The notes under the pieces are model-generated. The model was not told where the DNA came from, searched no databases, and saw only the letters and a list, made by a program, of their open reading frames with translations. DNA of 64,000 nucleotides, from contig CP048716.1 of assembly GCA_022641835.1 (NCBI GenBank), positions 1,488,001-1,552,000 of the forward strand, in the 5' to 3' direction. Of the stretch, positions 28,523 to 38,748 are shown one piece after another. The stretch comes from Petasospora fabianii (lineage: Eukaryota; Ascomycota; Saccharomycetes; Phaffomycetales; Wickerhamomycetaceae). Every line of letters begins with the position of its first letter. Position 1 is the stretch's first letter. The position numbers and the translations under genes were made by a program.

Positions 28523-28818
28523 TGTTAGAGTCTGGTCTCGGACACAATCGCTTAGTGATCTGGGAGAAGCAGCGCCGGCTAACTTTTTATTTCCAATGTT
28601 CATGACTTTGGCTGCTCATCTAAAATTGGAGGCACGTGCGGGATGCCGCAGGGTAGTGTGGCCCCTACGGGGTTATGCGCCCGGGCGTCTGCCATATTCC
28701 ACGGGGTCAATAATCCACTGCGATCTTCTGGAGGATACACAACACATTAGACTGCACACTATTTTATTGAAAACCGAAGAGGCATATTTCCGAGAATTGA
28801 TATCAGTGCTGGATCACA
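28523..28818. other. Divergent VTC3/MED1 promoter region
   Basis: A short shared promoter between VTC3 and MED1. It contains a CACGTG E-box in GCACGTGCGGG at 28633-28638 and a GC-rich stretch after it. Confidence 0.5.
28633..28638. promoter_or_regulatory. Pho4-type E-box CACGTG
   Basis: CACGTG lies 111 bases before the VTC3 start, in the context GCACGTGCGGG. Pho4 favours a G two bases after CACGTG and disfavours a 5' T, which this site satisfies. VTC genes are phosphate-regulon members in yeast, so the site fits its neighbour. Cbf1 binds the same core and is the main alternative. Confidence 0.55.
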
Positions 28819-30009
28819 ATGTCAGACTCATACCAAACGGCACTGTCACAAATTATACGGGTCCTGAAAACGTCGCCGGGTGCGCCAACTGTTGAAAACC
28901 TTCTCCGGCTCGCCTCCATCTACAAGTTCGAGACATTTCAAGAACCTATTGAGAACAATTTGTCCCGAATCTCTATCGCTGGGCAGATCTTAGTCATTGA
29001 TATCGATTTTGAAGAGATACCGACACAGGCGAAGGGTCAGACGAGGTTTCATCTTCACAGTGTCAAGCTGATTCTGGCGAACAACGAGGCAAGCTTCAAA
29101 GAGGTGAGTTCAATTACAGGAGAAAGTGTGCTAAGGAACGCATTGACCCTCAATCCTGATCTGGGGAAATTCGATCTTTCTCTCGAAAGATTATCTACGA
29201 TTGATCAGCACTCTGTTGTTGAGCATGGCGAACTGAAGATCGATTGTTTCGAGTTCATCAGTAACGTGGAGAAGCTCCTTTTGTCAAAGTTTGGAAAGGA
29301 CAATGTCGTGATTAATGCCCATCACGAATTCTGCTTTGTGGTGTTAGAGAAGTTCAAAATTTATTTGGTGTCTGATGAGTCGATGTCAACAGCTCTCTAC
29401 CTCATGAAGAATGGGGAACTCGAGAGATCAGGAACTTTAGACGATGTTGGATTCCATTGTGAGTTTCTCCATGACAGAGCACTCCCAGTTGTTAAACAAC
29501 CTTCCGAATCACTAATTCAAATCTTGAACGAGTCGGCTATTGATCTACCGACTGTTGATGATACTTTCAAGACAAAAAAGCATGGCGATATCACTCATAC
29601 CATTCAGATCTTCCCTCTGTTCCGCAATGAGCTGGTACTGTCCACGGGATTGCAATGTGGCGATATTAAACACTTGGTCGAGACAATTGACACAATATCA
29701 AAACTGGAACAGATCGTGAGGGTGGTGGATCTGGTTAAGGAGAAGTGCACAGTGGTAGACAAGTTTGCCGAGATGGAGTTTGAGACAGCAAAGCTGAACG
29801 AGTTTTTGGAGAAGTCACACGGTGGCAGTGCATCAGGCGGTGATAATATGGATATTGACAGGAAGTACATCGCTCTGACAGTATCTGATGATGAATTGGT
29901 TGTTGAAGGGACATTGAGTGATATCTGTGGCACATTGAGCCTCTCCGACCCAGAATTTGTCACTCGTGTGTCCGAGCTTGCTTCGTCGCTTGAGATGAAT
30001 GTCTTGTGA
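28819..30009 (+). CDS. MED1: Mediator complex subunit 1
   Basis: A 396-residue protein; yeast Med1 is 566. The N terminus matches the Med1 domain: PTVENLLRLASIYKFETFQE, then LSRISIAGQILVIDIDFEE, then VKLILANNEASF and LGKFDLSLERLSTID. The C-terminal part (YIALTVSDDELVVEGTLSDI) parallels the closing segment of yeast Med1. The shorter length is explained by loss of the long Ser/Asn-rich insert found in S. cerevisiae. Med1 is in the Mediator middle module and acts in the nucleus in activator-dependent transcription. It is divergent from VTC3. Confidence 0.8.
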   Translation: MSDSYQTALSQIIRVLKTSPGAPTVENLLRLASIYKFETFQEPIENNLSRISIAGQILVIDIDFEEIPTQAKGQTRFHLHSVKLILANNEASFKEVSSITGESVLRNALTLNPDLGKFDLSLERLSTIDQHSVVEHGELKIDCFEFISNVEKLLLSKFGKDNVVINAHHEFCFVVLEKFKIYLVSDESMSTALYLMKNGELERSGTLDDVGFHCEFLHDRALPVVKQPSESLIQILNESAIDLPTVDDTFKTKKHGDITHTIQIFPLFRNELVLSTGLQCGDIKHLVETIDTISKLEQIVRVVDLVKEKCTVVDKFAEMEFETAKLNEFLEKSHGGSASGGDNMDIDRKYIALTVSDDELVVEGTLSDICGTLSLSDPEFVTRVSELASSLEMNVL

Positions 30010-30219
30010 CAAGCTAATAAATGGTCACCATACACACTTTGTAGGAATGCAATAGAGATGTGGTGTATTTCTCATATAATGCTTCTAGTGTATAGTGTAA
30101 GCGGGCACTCCACCCAGACACCACTTTATCAAAGATCGCGTAAAACGACTTGCAACGAGTGGCCAGCTCAGTCTCTCAACCTACTCATTTGAGCTCAATC
30201 TTCCCTTCACGCATAGACA

Positions 30220-31164
30220 ATGGCTGATATCCCATACTTGAGCTCTAAGACCGAGCTTGACGACTATATTGAGCAGTGCGATGCGTTAATACTTTACTTC
30301 ACCGCCGTGTGGTGCGGTCCTTGCCGTGCGATTGCCCCCGTGATGCAACAGCTCTACTCCACCCACACTAACGTTGAGATCGTAAAGGTTGATCTTGACA
30401 CACAGAGACAGATCGTATCTCAATACAAAATTACTGCTGTCCCAACGTTTGTTGCATTGCAAAAAGGTAAGGAGGTTGACAGAATTCAAGGTGCCAATGT
30501 GGAAAAGACATATCAGATGGTCAAGACACTCAGTGAGAAAGAGCCACAGTCCAAGCGCCGTGATACCAATGCATCAACCTCGGGTGCTACGAGTGGTGCT
30601 TCTGAGAATGATAGCCAGGCAGTGGAAAAGTATGCTGGCAAAGGCCACAAACTTTTAAATAAGACTGTGCTCTTTGGTGAGTTTGAGGCACTCAATGCTC
30701 TTCCTGTGAAGGGCAATACTGATCTTAAGAACATTGTTAGAGAAAAACCAGATTCATCGGATACCGGTATCTACAGTGATGCTGACTCCCAATTGCTTGT
30801 ACACGTGCCGCTCACAAACGTATGCAAGGTGTCATCAATCTTGATCAAGGCCAAGAAACATGAAAATACTCAGCTACCGGATAAGATCAAGGTTTGGGCC
30901 AATAGGACCTCTATTATCTCCTTTGAGGACACAGAAAGTATCAATGCCCTCCACTCTGAGACTGACATTGATGGCTGGGATGACCAGGGCTGGTACGAAC
31001 TCAAGCTCAAATTTGTCCGTTTCCAGAAAGTGACATCATTGGATTTGCTATTGGAAGGCGAGGACGAAGATGAACACACAGTTATTGATAGAATCCTTAT
31101 CATTGGTCTCGATGGCGAGGCCAAGAATCAGGGAAAGATTGAAAAGCTCGATCATGACCACTAA
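30220..31164 (+). CDS. TXL1: Thioredoxin-like protein with PITH domain
   Basis: A 314-residue protein. Residues 1-105 are a thioredoxin fold with the active site WCGPC (31-35) and the cis-proline in TAVPTF (Pro75). After a Ser/Thr linker comes a PITH (DUF1000) domain (about 150-310): LLVHVPLTNVCKVSSILIKA, then KIKVWANRTSIISFED and the FVRFQKVTSLDLLLEGEDED beta-sandwich strands. This order is that of human TXNL1 and S. pombe Txl1, which dock on the 26S proteasome through the PITH domain. It probably acts in the cytosol as a redox partner of proteasomal clients. Confidence 0.9.
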   Translation: MADIPYLSSKTELDDYIEQCDALILYFTAVWCGPCRAIAPVMQQLYSTHTNVEIVKVDLDTQRQIVSQYKITAVPTFVALQKGKEVDRIQGANVEKTYQMVKTLSEKEPQSKRRDTNASTSGATSGASENDSQAVEKYAGKGHKLLNKTVLFGEFEALNALPVKGNTDLKNIVREKPDSSDTGIYSDADSQLLVHVPLTNVCKVSSILIKAKKHENTQLPDKIKVWANRTSIISFEDTESINALHSETDIDGWDDQGWYELKLKFVRFQKVTSLDLLLEGEDEDEHTVIDRILIIGLDGEAKNQGKIEKLDHDH

Positions 31165-31455
31165 GATCACGCATGAGCTGGATAGCTACGTTATTCTGGT
31201 TAATGTTATACGTGTGATTTTGATATTATATGACCGTGTAAACAAAACTAAAGAAGAAAAAGGAAAACACACAACTGACATGAGTAAAGAAGGAACCTTG
31301 TGAAAAAGGCTCTCCAATGAATAACAATTGACACCTCAAGACACACATGTCAACGTTCTGATAATGAAAATAGCAGTTGACCCCATTGTCTACAACATTC
31401 TGTCGTAACAATTCAATGAAATTAGAAGAAGGCACCTATGAAATACACCACCCGC

Positions 31456-32903
31456 TTAAGCGAAGATGTCAGAGACGGTGTCTGGCAACTCCTCGATCTG
31501 GGTGGAGTAGAACTTCTCAATCTCTCTCATCATGTAGATGTCTCTCTCAGTGACAAAGTTGATAGCAACACCCTTTCTACCGAAACGACCACCTCTACCG
31601 ATTCTGTGGATGTAGTTCTCCTTGTTGGAGGGCAAGTCGTAGTTGATAACGAGGGAAACCTGCTGGACATCGATACCACGGGCAAGCAAGTCAGTGGAGA
31701 TCAAGATTCTGGAAGAACCGGTTCTGAACTCCTTCATGATGGTGTCTCTCTCCTGCTGGGACAAGTCAGAGTGAATAGCAGAGACAGTGAACTGGTTAGC
31801 GGTCAACTGCTCGGTCAACTGCTCAACCTTAGCTCTGGTGTTACAGAAGATAACGGCCTGGGTGACAGAGATGGACTCGTAAAGATCACACAAACAGTCG
31901 AACTTGTACTGCTCCTTCTCAACGTTGACGAAGAACTGCTTAATACCCTCAAGGGTCAACTCATCCTTCTTAACCAAGATTCTGACTGGGTTTCTCATGA
32001 ACTTGCTGGTGACCTCCAAAACATCCTGTGGCATGGTGGCGGACAAAAGGACAACCTGGGTGCTACCTGGCAACAAGGTGAAGATGTTGTAGATCTGCTC
32101 CTTGAAACCGGAGGAAAGCATCTCATCGGCCTCATCCAAAATGAACATCTTGATAGCGTCAATCTTGAAGAAACGACGCTCAATCATGTCGAGAACACGA
32201 CCTGGGGTACCGACAACGACCTGAGCACCCTTTCTGAGGGCGTCAATGTCCTCCTGCATGGAGGTACCACCAATAGAGGCGTGGACGGTGATGTCCATGT
32301 GGGAACCGATGGCGAGAACGACCTTCTGGATCTGGAGGGCCAACTCTCTGGTTGGGGCGAGAATCAAAGCCTGGGTAGCCTTGAGGGACTCGTCAATTCT
32401 CTGGAGGGCAGAGATGGTGAAGGTAGCAGTCTTACCGGTACCGGACTGGGCCTGGGCAAGAACATCACGCTCCTCAACAATTGGCAAGATAGCACGCTGC
32501 TGAATGGAGGATGGAGCCTCGTAACCGTAACCGTAGATACCTGAATGTAATGTTAGTACTGGATCATCGTGGATCAGTCAGTGGCGCGTGTGCAGTTCCA
32601 AGGGATGAGTACTTAAAAAAGCGTGGGGTTATGGCACAATCGGGGAGCTATGATGGGCCCTGATGACAATCAACAATAAACAGAGCCAAAGTCGCCAACA
32701 TTACCCCAAAATTTAGGCAAGAAACCACAACCCTGTGTCTCCCATCGCCTGTGAAACTGCTCAAAGGCGCACATTCAAAGAACAATGAACTTACCTCTCA
32801 AGATCTCCTTCTTCAAGTTAAGGTCATCGAAGGAGTAGACGACGTTGTCGTAGTTGGACTCAATCAAGTTGGAGTCGATCTCAGTAATACCGTCGGAAGC
32901 CAT
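31456..32903 (-). CDS. TIF1: Translation initiation factor eIF4A (two exons)
   Basis: Exons are 32795-32903 (109 bases) and 31456-32540, giving 397 residues (yeast eIF4A is 395). The intron is 254 bases, with donor GTAAGT, branch TACTAAC just downstream of 32550, and acceptor CAG; it splits a Gly codon. Exon 1 encodes [20 protein letters not shown] and ends ILR-G. The joined sequence then gives the Q motif [23 protein letters not shown] (I), PTRELA (Ia), GG, TPGR (Ib), DEAD (II), SAT (III), VIFCNTR (IV), DLLARGID (V) and [11 protein letters not shown] (VI). It is the DEAD-box helicase that unwinds mRNA leaders for ribosome loading. Confidence 0.96.
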
Positions 32904-33321
32904 TTTGCTCTTTGTATTGTTGTTGGGTTCTAAATCCACGTTCCCTTAAAGGTTACAACAGGTGAAAGAAAGTGTTTGAAAACCGCTCTCGCGCCGCCTC
33001 TCGCGCTTCCCAGCAAATTGAAAATTTTTCTGATGGCCGAGTTTTTTTTTTTTTCTCTCTCCCATCTCAGATGACGTAAGCATCACGTGCGCGGCCACCC
33101 CCCGCATTTCGACCATTTATCTGTCTCTTGTCTGTGGAATCTCTACTGGTCATGTGGCTTGACTATTATGTGATCTAGTTTTATTAGCAAAATTAAGTAG
33201 TATGTCTGGAGTGATGTTGTTGTTTCGTATCATAGCAAGTACAAAGTGATGATGTCTCGGGTAGAAGTTCATGCCGAGATCTTGTCTCACCTAATCATAT
33301 AATCGGGGCCCAAGTCTGTTC
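32904..33321. other. TIF1 promoter and glycogenin 3' flank
   Basis: The TIF1-proximal part is rich in signals: an RRPE at 33019-33029, a 14-base T run near 33041-33054 on the + strand, a TGACGTAA-like site near 33072 and CACGTG at 33084-33089. The remainder is the AT-rich 3' flank of the glycogenin gene. Confidence 0.55.
33019..33029. promoter_or_regulatory. RRPE (TGAAAATTTTT) upstream of TIF1
   Basis: An exact TGAAAATTTTT, the ribosomal RNA processing element bound by Stb3 in yeast and typical of growth-regulated ribosome and translation genes. It lies 116 bases before the TIF1 ATG, close to a poly(dA:dT) tract. The match is exact; the role here is inferred from the gene it precedes. Confidence 0.6.
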
Positions 33322-34954
33322 TTAAGCTTCTAGCTCGTCCGCAAATTCAGAGAGCTCGCGTGCAGTTACATCAAGTGTATCAGATGATACAATCTCAGGG
33401 GACGGTTTCTCCTCAGTTTCCTCGTGGTCCTGTTCCGCCTCAGACTTTATAGCTTTCTCCTCATCTTCAACAAATTCCTCGACCTCTTCTTCCACATCCG
33501 CTTCGATAGGACCAGTGTATCGATCCTCTATTTCCTTGAGCCTTTCTAATTCGTCATCATCCCTCTGCAGCTCCTTATTTTGTTCGTTTAACGTCTTAGA
33601 ATTGGCCTCAGCTATCTGCATCTCCTTGATCTTTCTGATCAGTGGAAGGTTATCCCATGGATCGTTGAAACTGAACGCTCCAGCAGAGTCGAACACACGT
33701 TCTGGCTTTACATGACGCTTCTCGAACTCCCATGGGAACACAGATGGGATATTCGGGTCCGGGTACTCGGTGTCAGTCTCCTCATCATGGGATTGATAAT
33801 CATCGGCTGTATCCCACTCATTATCGTAGTGAAGATCAGCTGGGAAGTAAGCAGCTTCTGGCTTACCATCCTTTGGTGGCTCTTCATATGCAGGTTTCCA
33901 CTGCTGATCATCCTGTGAGACAGTCTTAAAGTTTTCGTAAGACTCTGGATTGAGGAGGACATCTTGATCTTCGTGGTTGTACTCCTGGAAAGGCTCTGAA
34001 TCGTTCTCGATTTCTTCATGAAAGGCAGCATCAGGCTCAGGGATAGCCATGGGTTCAGATTCGATATCTGTTTCGTCCTTGCCTGTGGTGGATGTATCAG
34101 ATTGATATTGTCTTGGAACAATCCCATGAATTGTTTTCCTGATATCGAGATCAGTACCAAAGTAATCGACATACTTTCCCCACCACTTGTCTCTCAATCC
34201 ACCTTGATTCTGTGGGTCATTCCATGGCTTCGTTGCACCAATGTAGTGTACCGCTTTAACGTCGTCACTGAAGAAGTCATAGGCAGGGTCGTACTGGTAC
34301 TGGCCCGAGGGAGTAACATTGTACAGGAAAGGCAAACGGATCCAGCCGTCTGGCTTCCCCACATTAAAGAACTGATTGAGAAGACCTTGATCAGCACCAT
34401 CAAAGGAACAGTCTTTCTCCTGTGATCTTTCGAGGATCTTAGAAAATGTGCCTAGATCTGGCTTGATCACAAGGACACCAGAGTTGAAAATGTCCGGCCA
34501 GCCAGAATCAGGAGAGGCTGCAATCTGATCAGGACGGAGCTTGATTTCGAAGAGTTCATCGAGGGGTTTGAGAGGCAGGGTGTCGGCATCGAGGTAGACG
34601 ACCTGATCGTACTGTGTCAAGGCAAATAGATTGGCTTTAGAGAAGGTTGGCTTAAGCTCTGGACGACCAAGTAGTGTCAGCTGAGGGGTATTTTTAGCGT
34701 GTATAAGGGATGTCTCGATTATCACGTCGTACACTTCCTTCAATAACTTTTGTTAGTACTTAGACCAGGTGTGATTTACTGGATTGACAACATACCTCGA
34801 GCAGTGCCAGTTCATAAGGCGTGAGTGCTGTGGCAAGGAGGACAACGATTTCTGTGTTGGACGGGAGCCCAAGCTCCTTGAGAGCCTTCCCAAGAACGAG
34901 TGCCCCGGGGAGGTAAGATGCGGAGAAGAGTAGGGTAGCAAAGGCCCTGGCCAT
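33322..34954 (-). CDS. GLG1: Glycogenin, glycogen primer glucosyltransferase (two exons)
   Basis: Exons are 34796-34954 and 33322-34737, giving 524 residues. The 58-base intron has donor GTATGT, branch TACTAAC (34746-34752) and acceptor AAG before GAAGTG; the nearer AG is only a few bases after the branch and is unlikely. Exon 1 gives MARAFATLLFSASYLPGALV and ends YELALLE, and exon 2 starts EVYDVIIETS. The GT8 fold follows, with FALTQYDQVVYLDADTLPL (the DxD metal site), WPDIFNSGVLVIKPD and GADQGLLNQFF. The HYIGATKPW histidine segment is present. A long acidic, disordered C-terminal half ends in SEFADELEA and probably includes the glycogen-synthase-binding tail. It self-glucosylates on tyrosine to start glycogen. 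Confidence 0.93.
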
Positions 34955-35655
34955 TGTTTTCACAGCAGGGAATGTGCAGTATAAATTAAGCCGTGTTGGT
35001 GGCTCCCTAGAGGTTGATCTACCGAGGTTAGTCTGTGGATAAGATGTTCAAGGGGTATTCAAAACAATATGGCTGCAGGAGTTGGGGGAATAAACGTCGT
35101 GGGGGCAACACGTTGGGGATATACCCCCTCGTCACCCAACCGAGCAATCCAGAGATACCCCTTTCGGCGCGCGCAGATCAGTTCAACTGAGGACCTAGAG
35201 CTGGTCAGCAGCATCCAGTGATTGTTTACAAGTCAGGAGAGCATCTCGTAGAACTTAGGGTTAGATTTTGGGTCTTTTGTACCCCTTGATGTATCCAGAA
35301 AGGTTATTATTGAGCCTTTCCGACATACCCCGCGAGCTGGCATATCACTAGTCGATCGCTATATACGAGCGAGCCACATGGTGAAGAGCGTGCGCGGAGA
35401 TTTCCTGTCTTGTACCACACTTTTGACATGATATGTTATTACTCAAGTTAACAATATAAAGCACTTTAATCAATATTCAGGGCTTTTGTGGAGGTCGCTG
35501 GCACTGACGTTAGGTCCGTTGAACCACACACCTTACAATTCGCATCTACAACAGCACGGAATCTTCTTATTTTACAAGTTTTTTAGATTAGAGCGATGAA
35601 GTAAACAAAATCATAAGCAACCTTTATAATACCCATGAAACCGTTCGTCACCACC
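34955..35655. other. Glycogenin promoter with four stress elements
   Basis: About 0.7 kb between the glycogenin start and the RPS21 stop. AGGGG or CCCCT (stress-response element core) occurs at 35051-35055, 35125-35129, 35158-35162 and 35282-35286. The rightmost part is the RPS21 3' flank. No gene is visible. Confidence 0.5.
35051..35286. promoter_or_regulatory. Cluster of four STRE motifs upstream of GLG1
   Basis: Four AGGGG/CCCCT cores within 236 bases, 97 to 332 bases before the glycogenin ATG. STREs bind Msn2/Msn4-type zinc-finger factors, which induce glycogen-synthesis genes under stress and glucose exhaustion in S. cerevisiae. Single cores are common by chance; the cluster next to this gene is what supports the call. 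Confidence 0.5.
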
Positions 35656-36342
35656 TTAACGGGAGTAAGACCAGACGTTCTTGAGCAAACCGTCTCTCTG
35701 GGCGAGTCTGTTCAAAGAGTCGTCAGCCTCACCACGGGATCTGATGTAACCGCAAAGAGCGTAGGTGGTGAAGTCGTTTGGAATGGCACGGCCCTCCTCG
35801 TTGACGTTGACGATGTTAAGCTGGACGGAAGCGTGGTCCTTAGCCTTGATGATTCTGTTGGTGGCAGAGCACTTTCTTGGAACGTACAATTCGACCTAAA
35901 ACTTTTGTTAGTAAACTGATAAAAGGAGCTCTGCTGCGAGCCAAGAATACTGGAAAGTCATATCATGTGGTGCCGGATGATTGCTTAAACGGTCTCAAAC
36001 GTGTTGGTTCTTGCATAGGTGAATCGCATTGATGACTTGATGTGCGTAGGAACCTGGATTAACACTGGTCGAGTGCCTTCATTGCGTTTAGGACGGACTG
36101 CGAGTCTGATGCTTCAGCACAGGTCTGCCAAATGAGTTGACCGCGTACAGGTAAAAATTTGTGTCTTCCTGCGTATGTGAGGGCCTCGTGCTGGTTCCTA
36201 GTGTATCTTGAAATGTGCTTGCTCTTCAGTTGGTGATCGCATGCCCTTGAACGGACCTCTTTCTCTCGTACAGACATGACTGAACCCGTAGTTTCTTGCT
36301 CTCTTAATCTCCACTTACGAGCTGACCCTTATCGTTCTCCAT
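35656..36342 (-). CDS. RPS21: 40S ribosomal protein eS21 (two exons)
   Basis: Exons are 36319-36342 (24 bases, MENDKGQL) and 35656-35895, giving 87 residues, exactly the yeast length. The intron is 423 bases, the longest in the window, with donor GTAAGT, branch TACTAAC near 35908 and acceptor TTTTAG. The joined protein reads [20 protein letters not shown], then [20 protein letters not shown] and ends [10 protein letters not shown], nearly identical to yeast Rps21. eS21 sits on the 40S body and is needed for 20S pre-rRNA processing. Long 5' introns are typical of yeast ribosomal protein genes. Confidence 0.97.
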
Positions 36343-36746
36343 TTTGGCGGTTGTGTTATGTGGTGATAGAATCCAAACCTCTCTATACCATGGCGCTTGT
36401 GATGATGGTGAACAAACTTGAAGCTTTTTCCGTCGCGACACACAGGCCACAGCGCGCTCGCCGTGACTGGTGAAAAATTTGAGGGCGGTGTTCGGATGTT
36501 TTATGCCTTTCGCGCTTTTGTGCTGAGCGCGAACCTTCTATGAGAACGAAGCCCTGCTGTGTAGCACGTGACAAGAGCTAGGTCATTATCGGTGCATGGG
36601 GTCATGTAAGTGGTAGATAGCACTGTGCACCGCATGTGCCCCAACTATAGTCTGTTCAGAAGTAAATGCTCGTGCTTATTAATTAATGCTGTTGAATGCT
36701 TATATATACCGTAACTCGTGACCATGATACCCTTACAACCATTGAA
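36343..36746. other. RPS21 promoter and TRM2 3' flank
   Basis: Upstream of RPS21 lie an A/T element TGAAAAATTTG at about 36472-36482, a Rap1-like CATCCGAACA (minus strand, 36489-36498, one mismatch to the usual core) and a CACGTG Cbf1-type site at 36565-36570. Cbf1 and Tbf1 sites mark ribosomal protein promoters in several non-Saccharomyces yeasts. The rest is the TRM2 3' side. No gene is seen. Confidence 0.45.
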
Positions 36747-38522
36747 TTAAACTCTGCTGAGAACAGCAACACCTTCAACGTGGTGCGTCTGTGGGAAGAA
36801 GTCGAAACCTCTAACACTTTCAATCTTATACTGATTACCGTTTTCAGTGTGATTCAAGAACCACTGAATGTCTCTGGCCTGAGAATGAACATTACAGGAA
36901 ACGTAGACGATACGAGCTGGCTTGTAGTCTGAAAGCTGGTTCAGGAAGACCTCATCACATCCCTTTCTGGATGGATCGATAATCACAGAAGTGAGGTCAC
37001 ATGGTGTATCAATCTCACTAAAGATCTTTTCGGCCTTACCGTCAATGAATGTTGTGTTCTTGACACCGTTACGTTCAGCATTCTTCGTGGCGAATCTGAT
37101 GGATTCTTTACTCACATCGACACCAACAACTCTGTCAACACCTTGAGATGCAGTGATAGAGAAGAGACCAGAACCACAATAGGCATCCACTAAATACAAA
37201 GGCTGACCCTCTTCTCTTGGTATCTGTAAGTTGGAGCACACATACTCGGTGACCAAAGGTAAAATAGAGTTGTTGTTTTGGAAGAATTCTCCGGCACAGA
37301 ACTCAAAGGTGAAACCATTGATATACTCAGTGACGATCTGTCTGGTGTTGGTGACACATGATTTCACAAGCACATCGTCAGACTCAGTAGTCTCGATCAG
37401 AACACTGACGTTGCCACCATCATCCTTAGACCCCTCTTGTTCATTTCTAAATTCAAGTGTATCACCACCTTTGGTCGTGACTCTGGTATGCTCTCTTAAG
37501 AGAACTGTTGCGGTTCTCTTATACTTGGTCCACTCCTCCTTGAAGCGACGTCTTTCATTCTCCATACCCACATTGATAATCTTTGTTCCAATGACGCATT
37601 CCTCAATATCTACTGTACTCTGATCACCACCATCACATTCTCTCCACGTAGTCTTACCCTTGGCTCCGAAACCAAATGATGGTCTGTATGTCAAGTTTTT
37701 CTTCTTTGGAATGTCAAAGTGTGGAGTCAACTTTGTTCTATAACCGTACTGCTTTGGAGAGGCAACAGTATCACCAATGTCTGGCACTTTACCCTGTTTC
37801 ATGAGTTCTGGAGCCAAATGTTCATATGCGTTCTGCACAGTACGACGTTTGTACTCCAACTGTGTGGCATATGGCAATTCCTGGTATTGGCAACCGGAGC
37901 ATTTACCGAAATAGCGGCATTTGATCAAAGAGTCGTCTCTCTCAATGGAAGGTGTGGTGATCTTGAGCAGGTCGGATTCGACATATGTGGGATGAGTCTT
38001 GAAGACCCTGATGTTGCAGACATCACCAGGAATGGCGAACGGCACGATAACGATCTGCTTGTGTGTTGTCTCCACTGGATTTGAAATGAGACCAAGACCC
38101 TCACCATTAGAAGTCAAGGCAATGATTTCAACATTCTCAACCTGACGGTGATAGCGGGAGGCAAGCTCCACAGAGTTCAAGAGAGAGTTGACATCGTTGA
38201 TAATGTCATCATGCTGAAGGTTGCGTTGCTGCAAGATCTCCTCAATCTCAAACTGAAGAACACCAGCTGGTGAGGTTGGGTCGACATCCTTGGCCTTGTA
38301 CTTTCTCTTCTTTTGCTTTTGCTTCTTCTCCCTCTTCTGTGTGTGTTCTTCAGTCTTTTGAGTAGTAGTAGCGTCAGCATTAAGGTCTTTTGTAGAGATC
38401 TCAGAGACAGGTTCTATAGCCTGTTTCTTAGCGATTGGGGAGTTGGAACCGCTTGGAGAACGGTCTCTCTTGGCGGCAACCAGGACCCCTTCATCGATAT
38501 TTTTGATTATCTCTTGACCCAT
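36747..38522 (-). CDS. TRM2: tRNA (uracil-54-C5) methyltransferase
   Basis: A 591-residue RumA-type enzyme making ribothymidine at position 54 of tRNA (yeast Trm2 is 639). After a basic, disordered N terminus (KREKKQKQKKRKYK) comes a TRAM-like segment (NVEIIALTSNGEGLGLISNP). A cysteine cluster follows (CRYFGKCSGCQYQELPY). The Rossmann fold carries YLVDAYCGSGLFSI and IIDPSRKGCDEVFL. The catalytic nucleophile is in the YVSCN motif and the base in HHVEGV. It starts at the first ATG and converges with nothing; RPS21 lies upstream in the same orientation. Confidence 0.93.
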   Translation of the reverse strand: MGQEIIKNIDEGVLVAAKRDRSPSGSNSPIAKKQAIEPVSEISTKDLNADATTTQKTEEHTQKREKKQKQKKRKYKAKDVDPTSPAGVLQFEIEEILQQRNLQHDDIINDVNSLLNSVELASRYHRQVENVEIIALTSNGEGLGLISNPVETTHKQIVIVPFAIPGDVCNIRVFKTHPTYVESDLLKITTPSIERDDSLIKCRYFGKCSGCQYQELPYATQLEYKRRTVQNAYEHLAPELMKQGKVPDIGDTVASPKQYGYRTKLTPHFDIPKKKNLTYRPSFGFGAKGKTTWRECDGGDQSTVDIEECVIGTKIINVGMENERRRFKEEWTKYKRTATVLLREHTRVTTKGGDTLEFRNEQEGSKDDGGNVSVLIETTESDDVLVKSCVTNTRQIVTEYINGFTFEFCAGEFFQNNNSILPLVTEYVCSNLQIPREEGQPLYLVDAYCGSGLFSITASQGVDRVVGVDVSKESIRFATKNAERNGVKNTTFIDGKAEKIFSEIDTPCDLTSVIIDPSRKGCDEVFLNQLSDYKPARIVYVSCNVHSQARDIQWFLNHTENGNQYKIESVRGFDFFPQTHHVEGVAVLSRV

Positions 38523-38748
38523 TCTGCGGTGAGGATAGCTTGGCAGATGATGAGCACGATGAGGAATGGTGACAGATAACGGAAGACCCGTTTGTTTTGG
38601 TTTCGAGAGCTCATCTTATAAATTTTTTTGGTGGCACGCGAAAAATCGCATCAGCGGCTTTTGGCGGACTGTGAGTGGCTCGGGCTTGACACATAGCGCG
38701 GGGAAGCACTACGAAATGGTAAAGGATCATTACAAAGGGCCTAAAACT

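Noticed and set aside
28523-28603. 27-residue N-terminal extension of the VTC subunit
   Set aside because: An ATG exists at 28603, but the SPX domain starts exactly at the ATG at 28522, and the extension would cover the promoter-proximal region.
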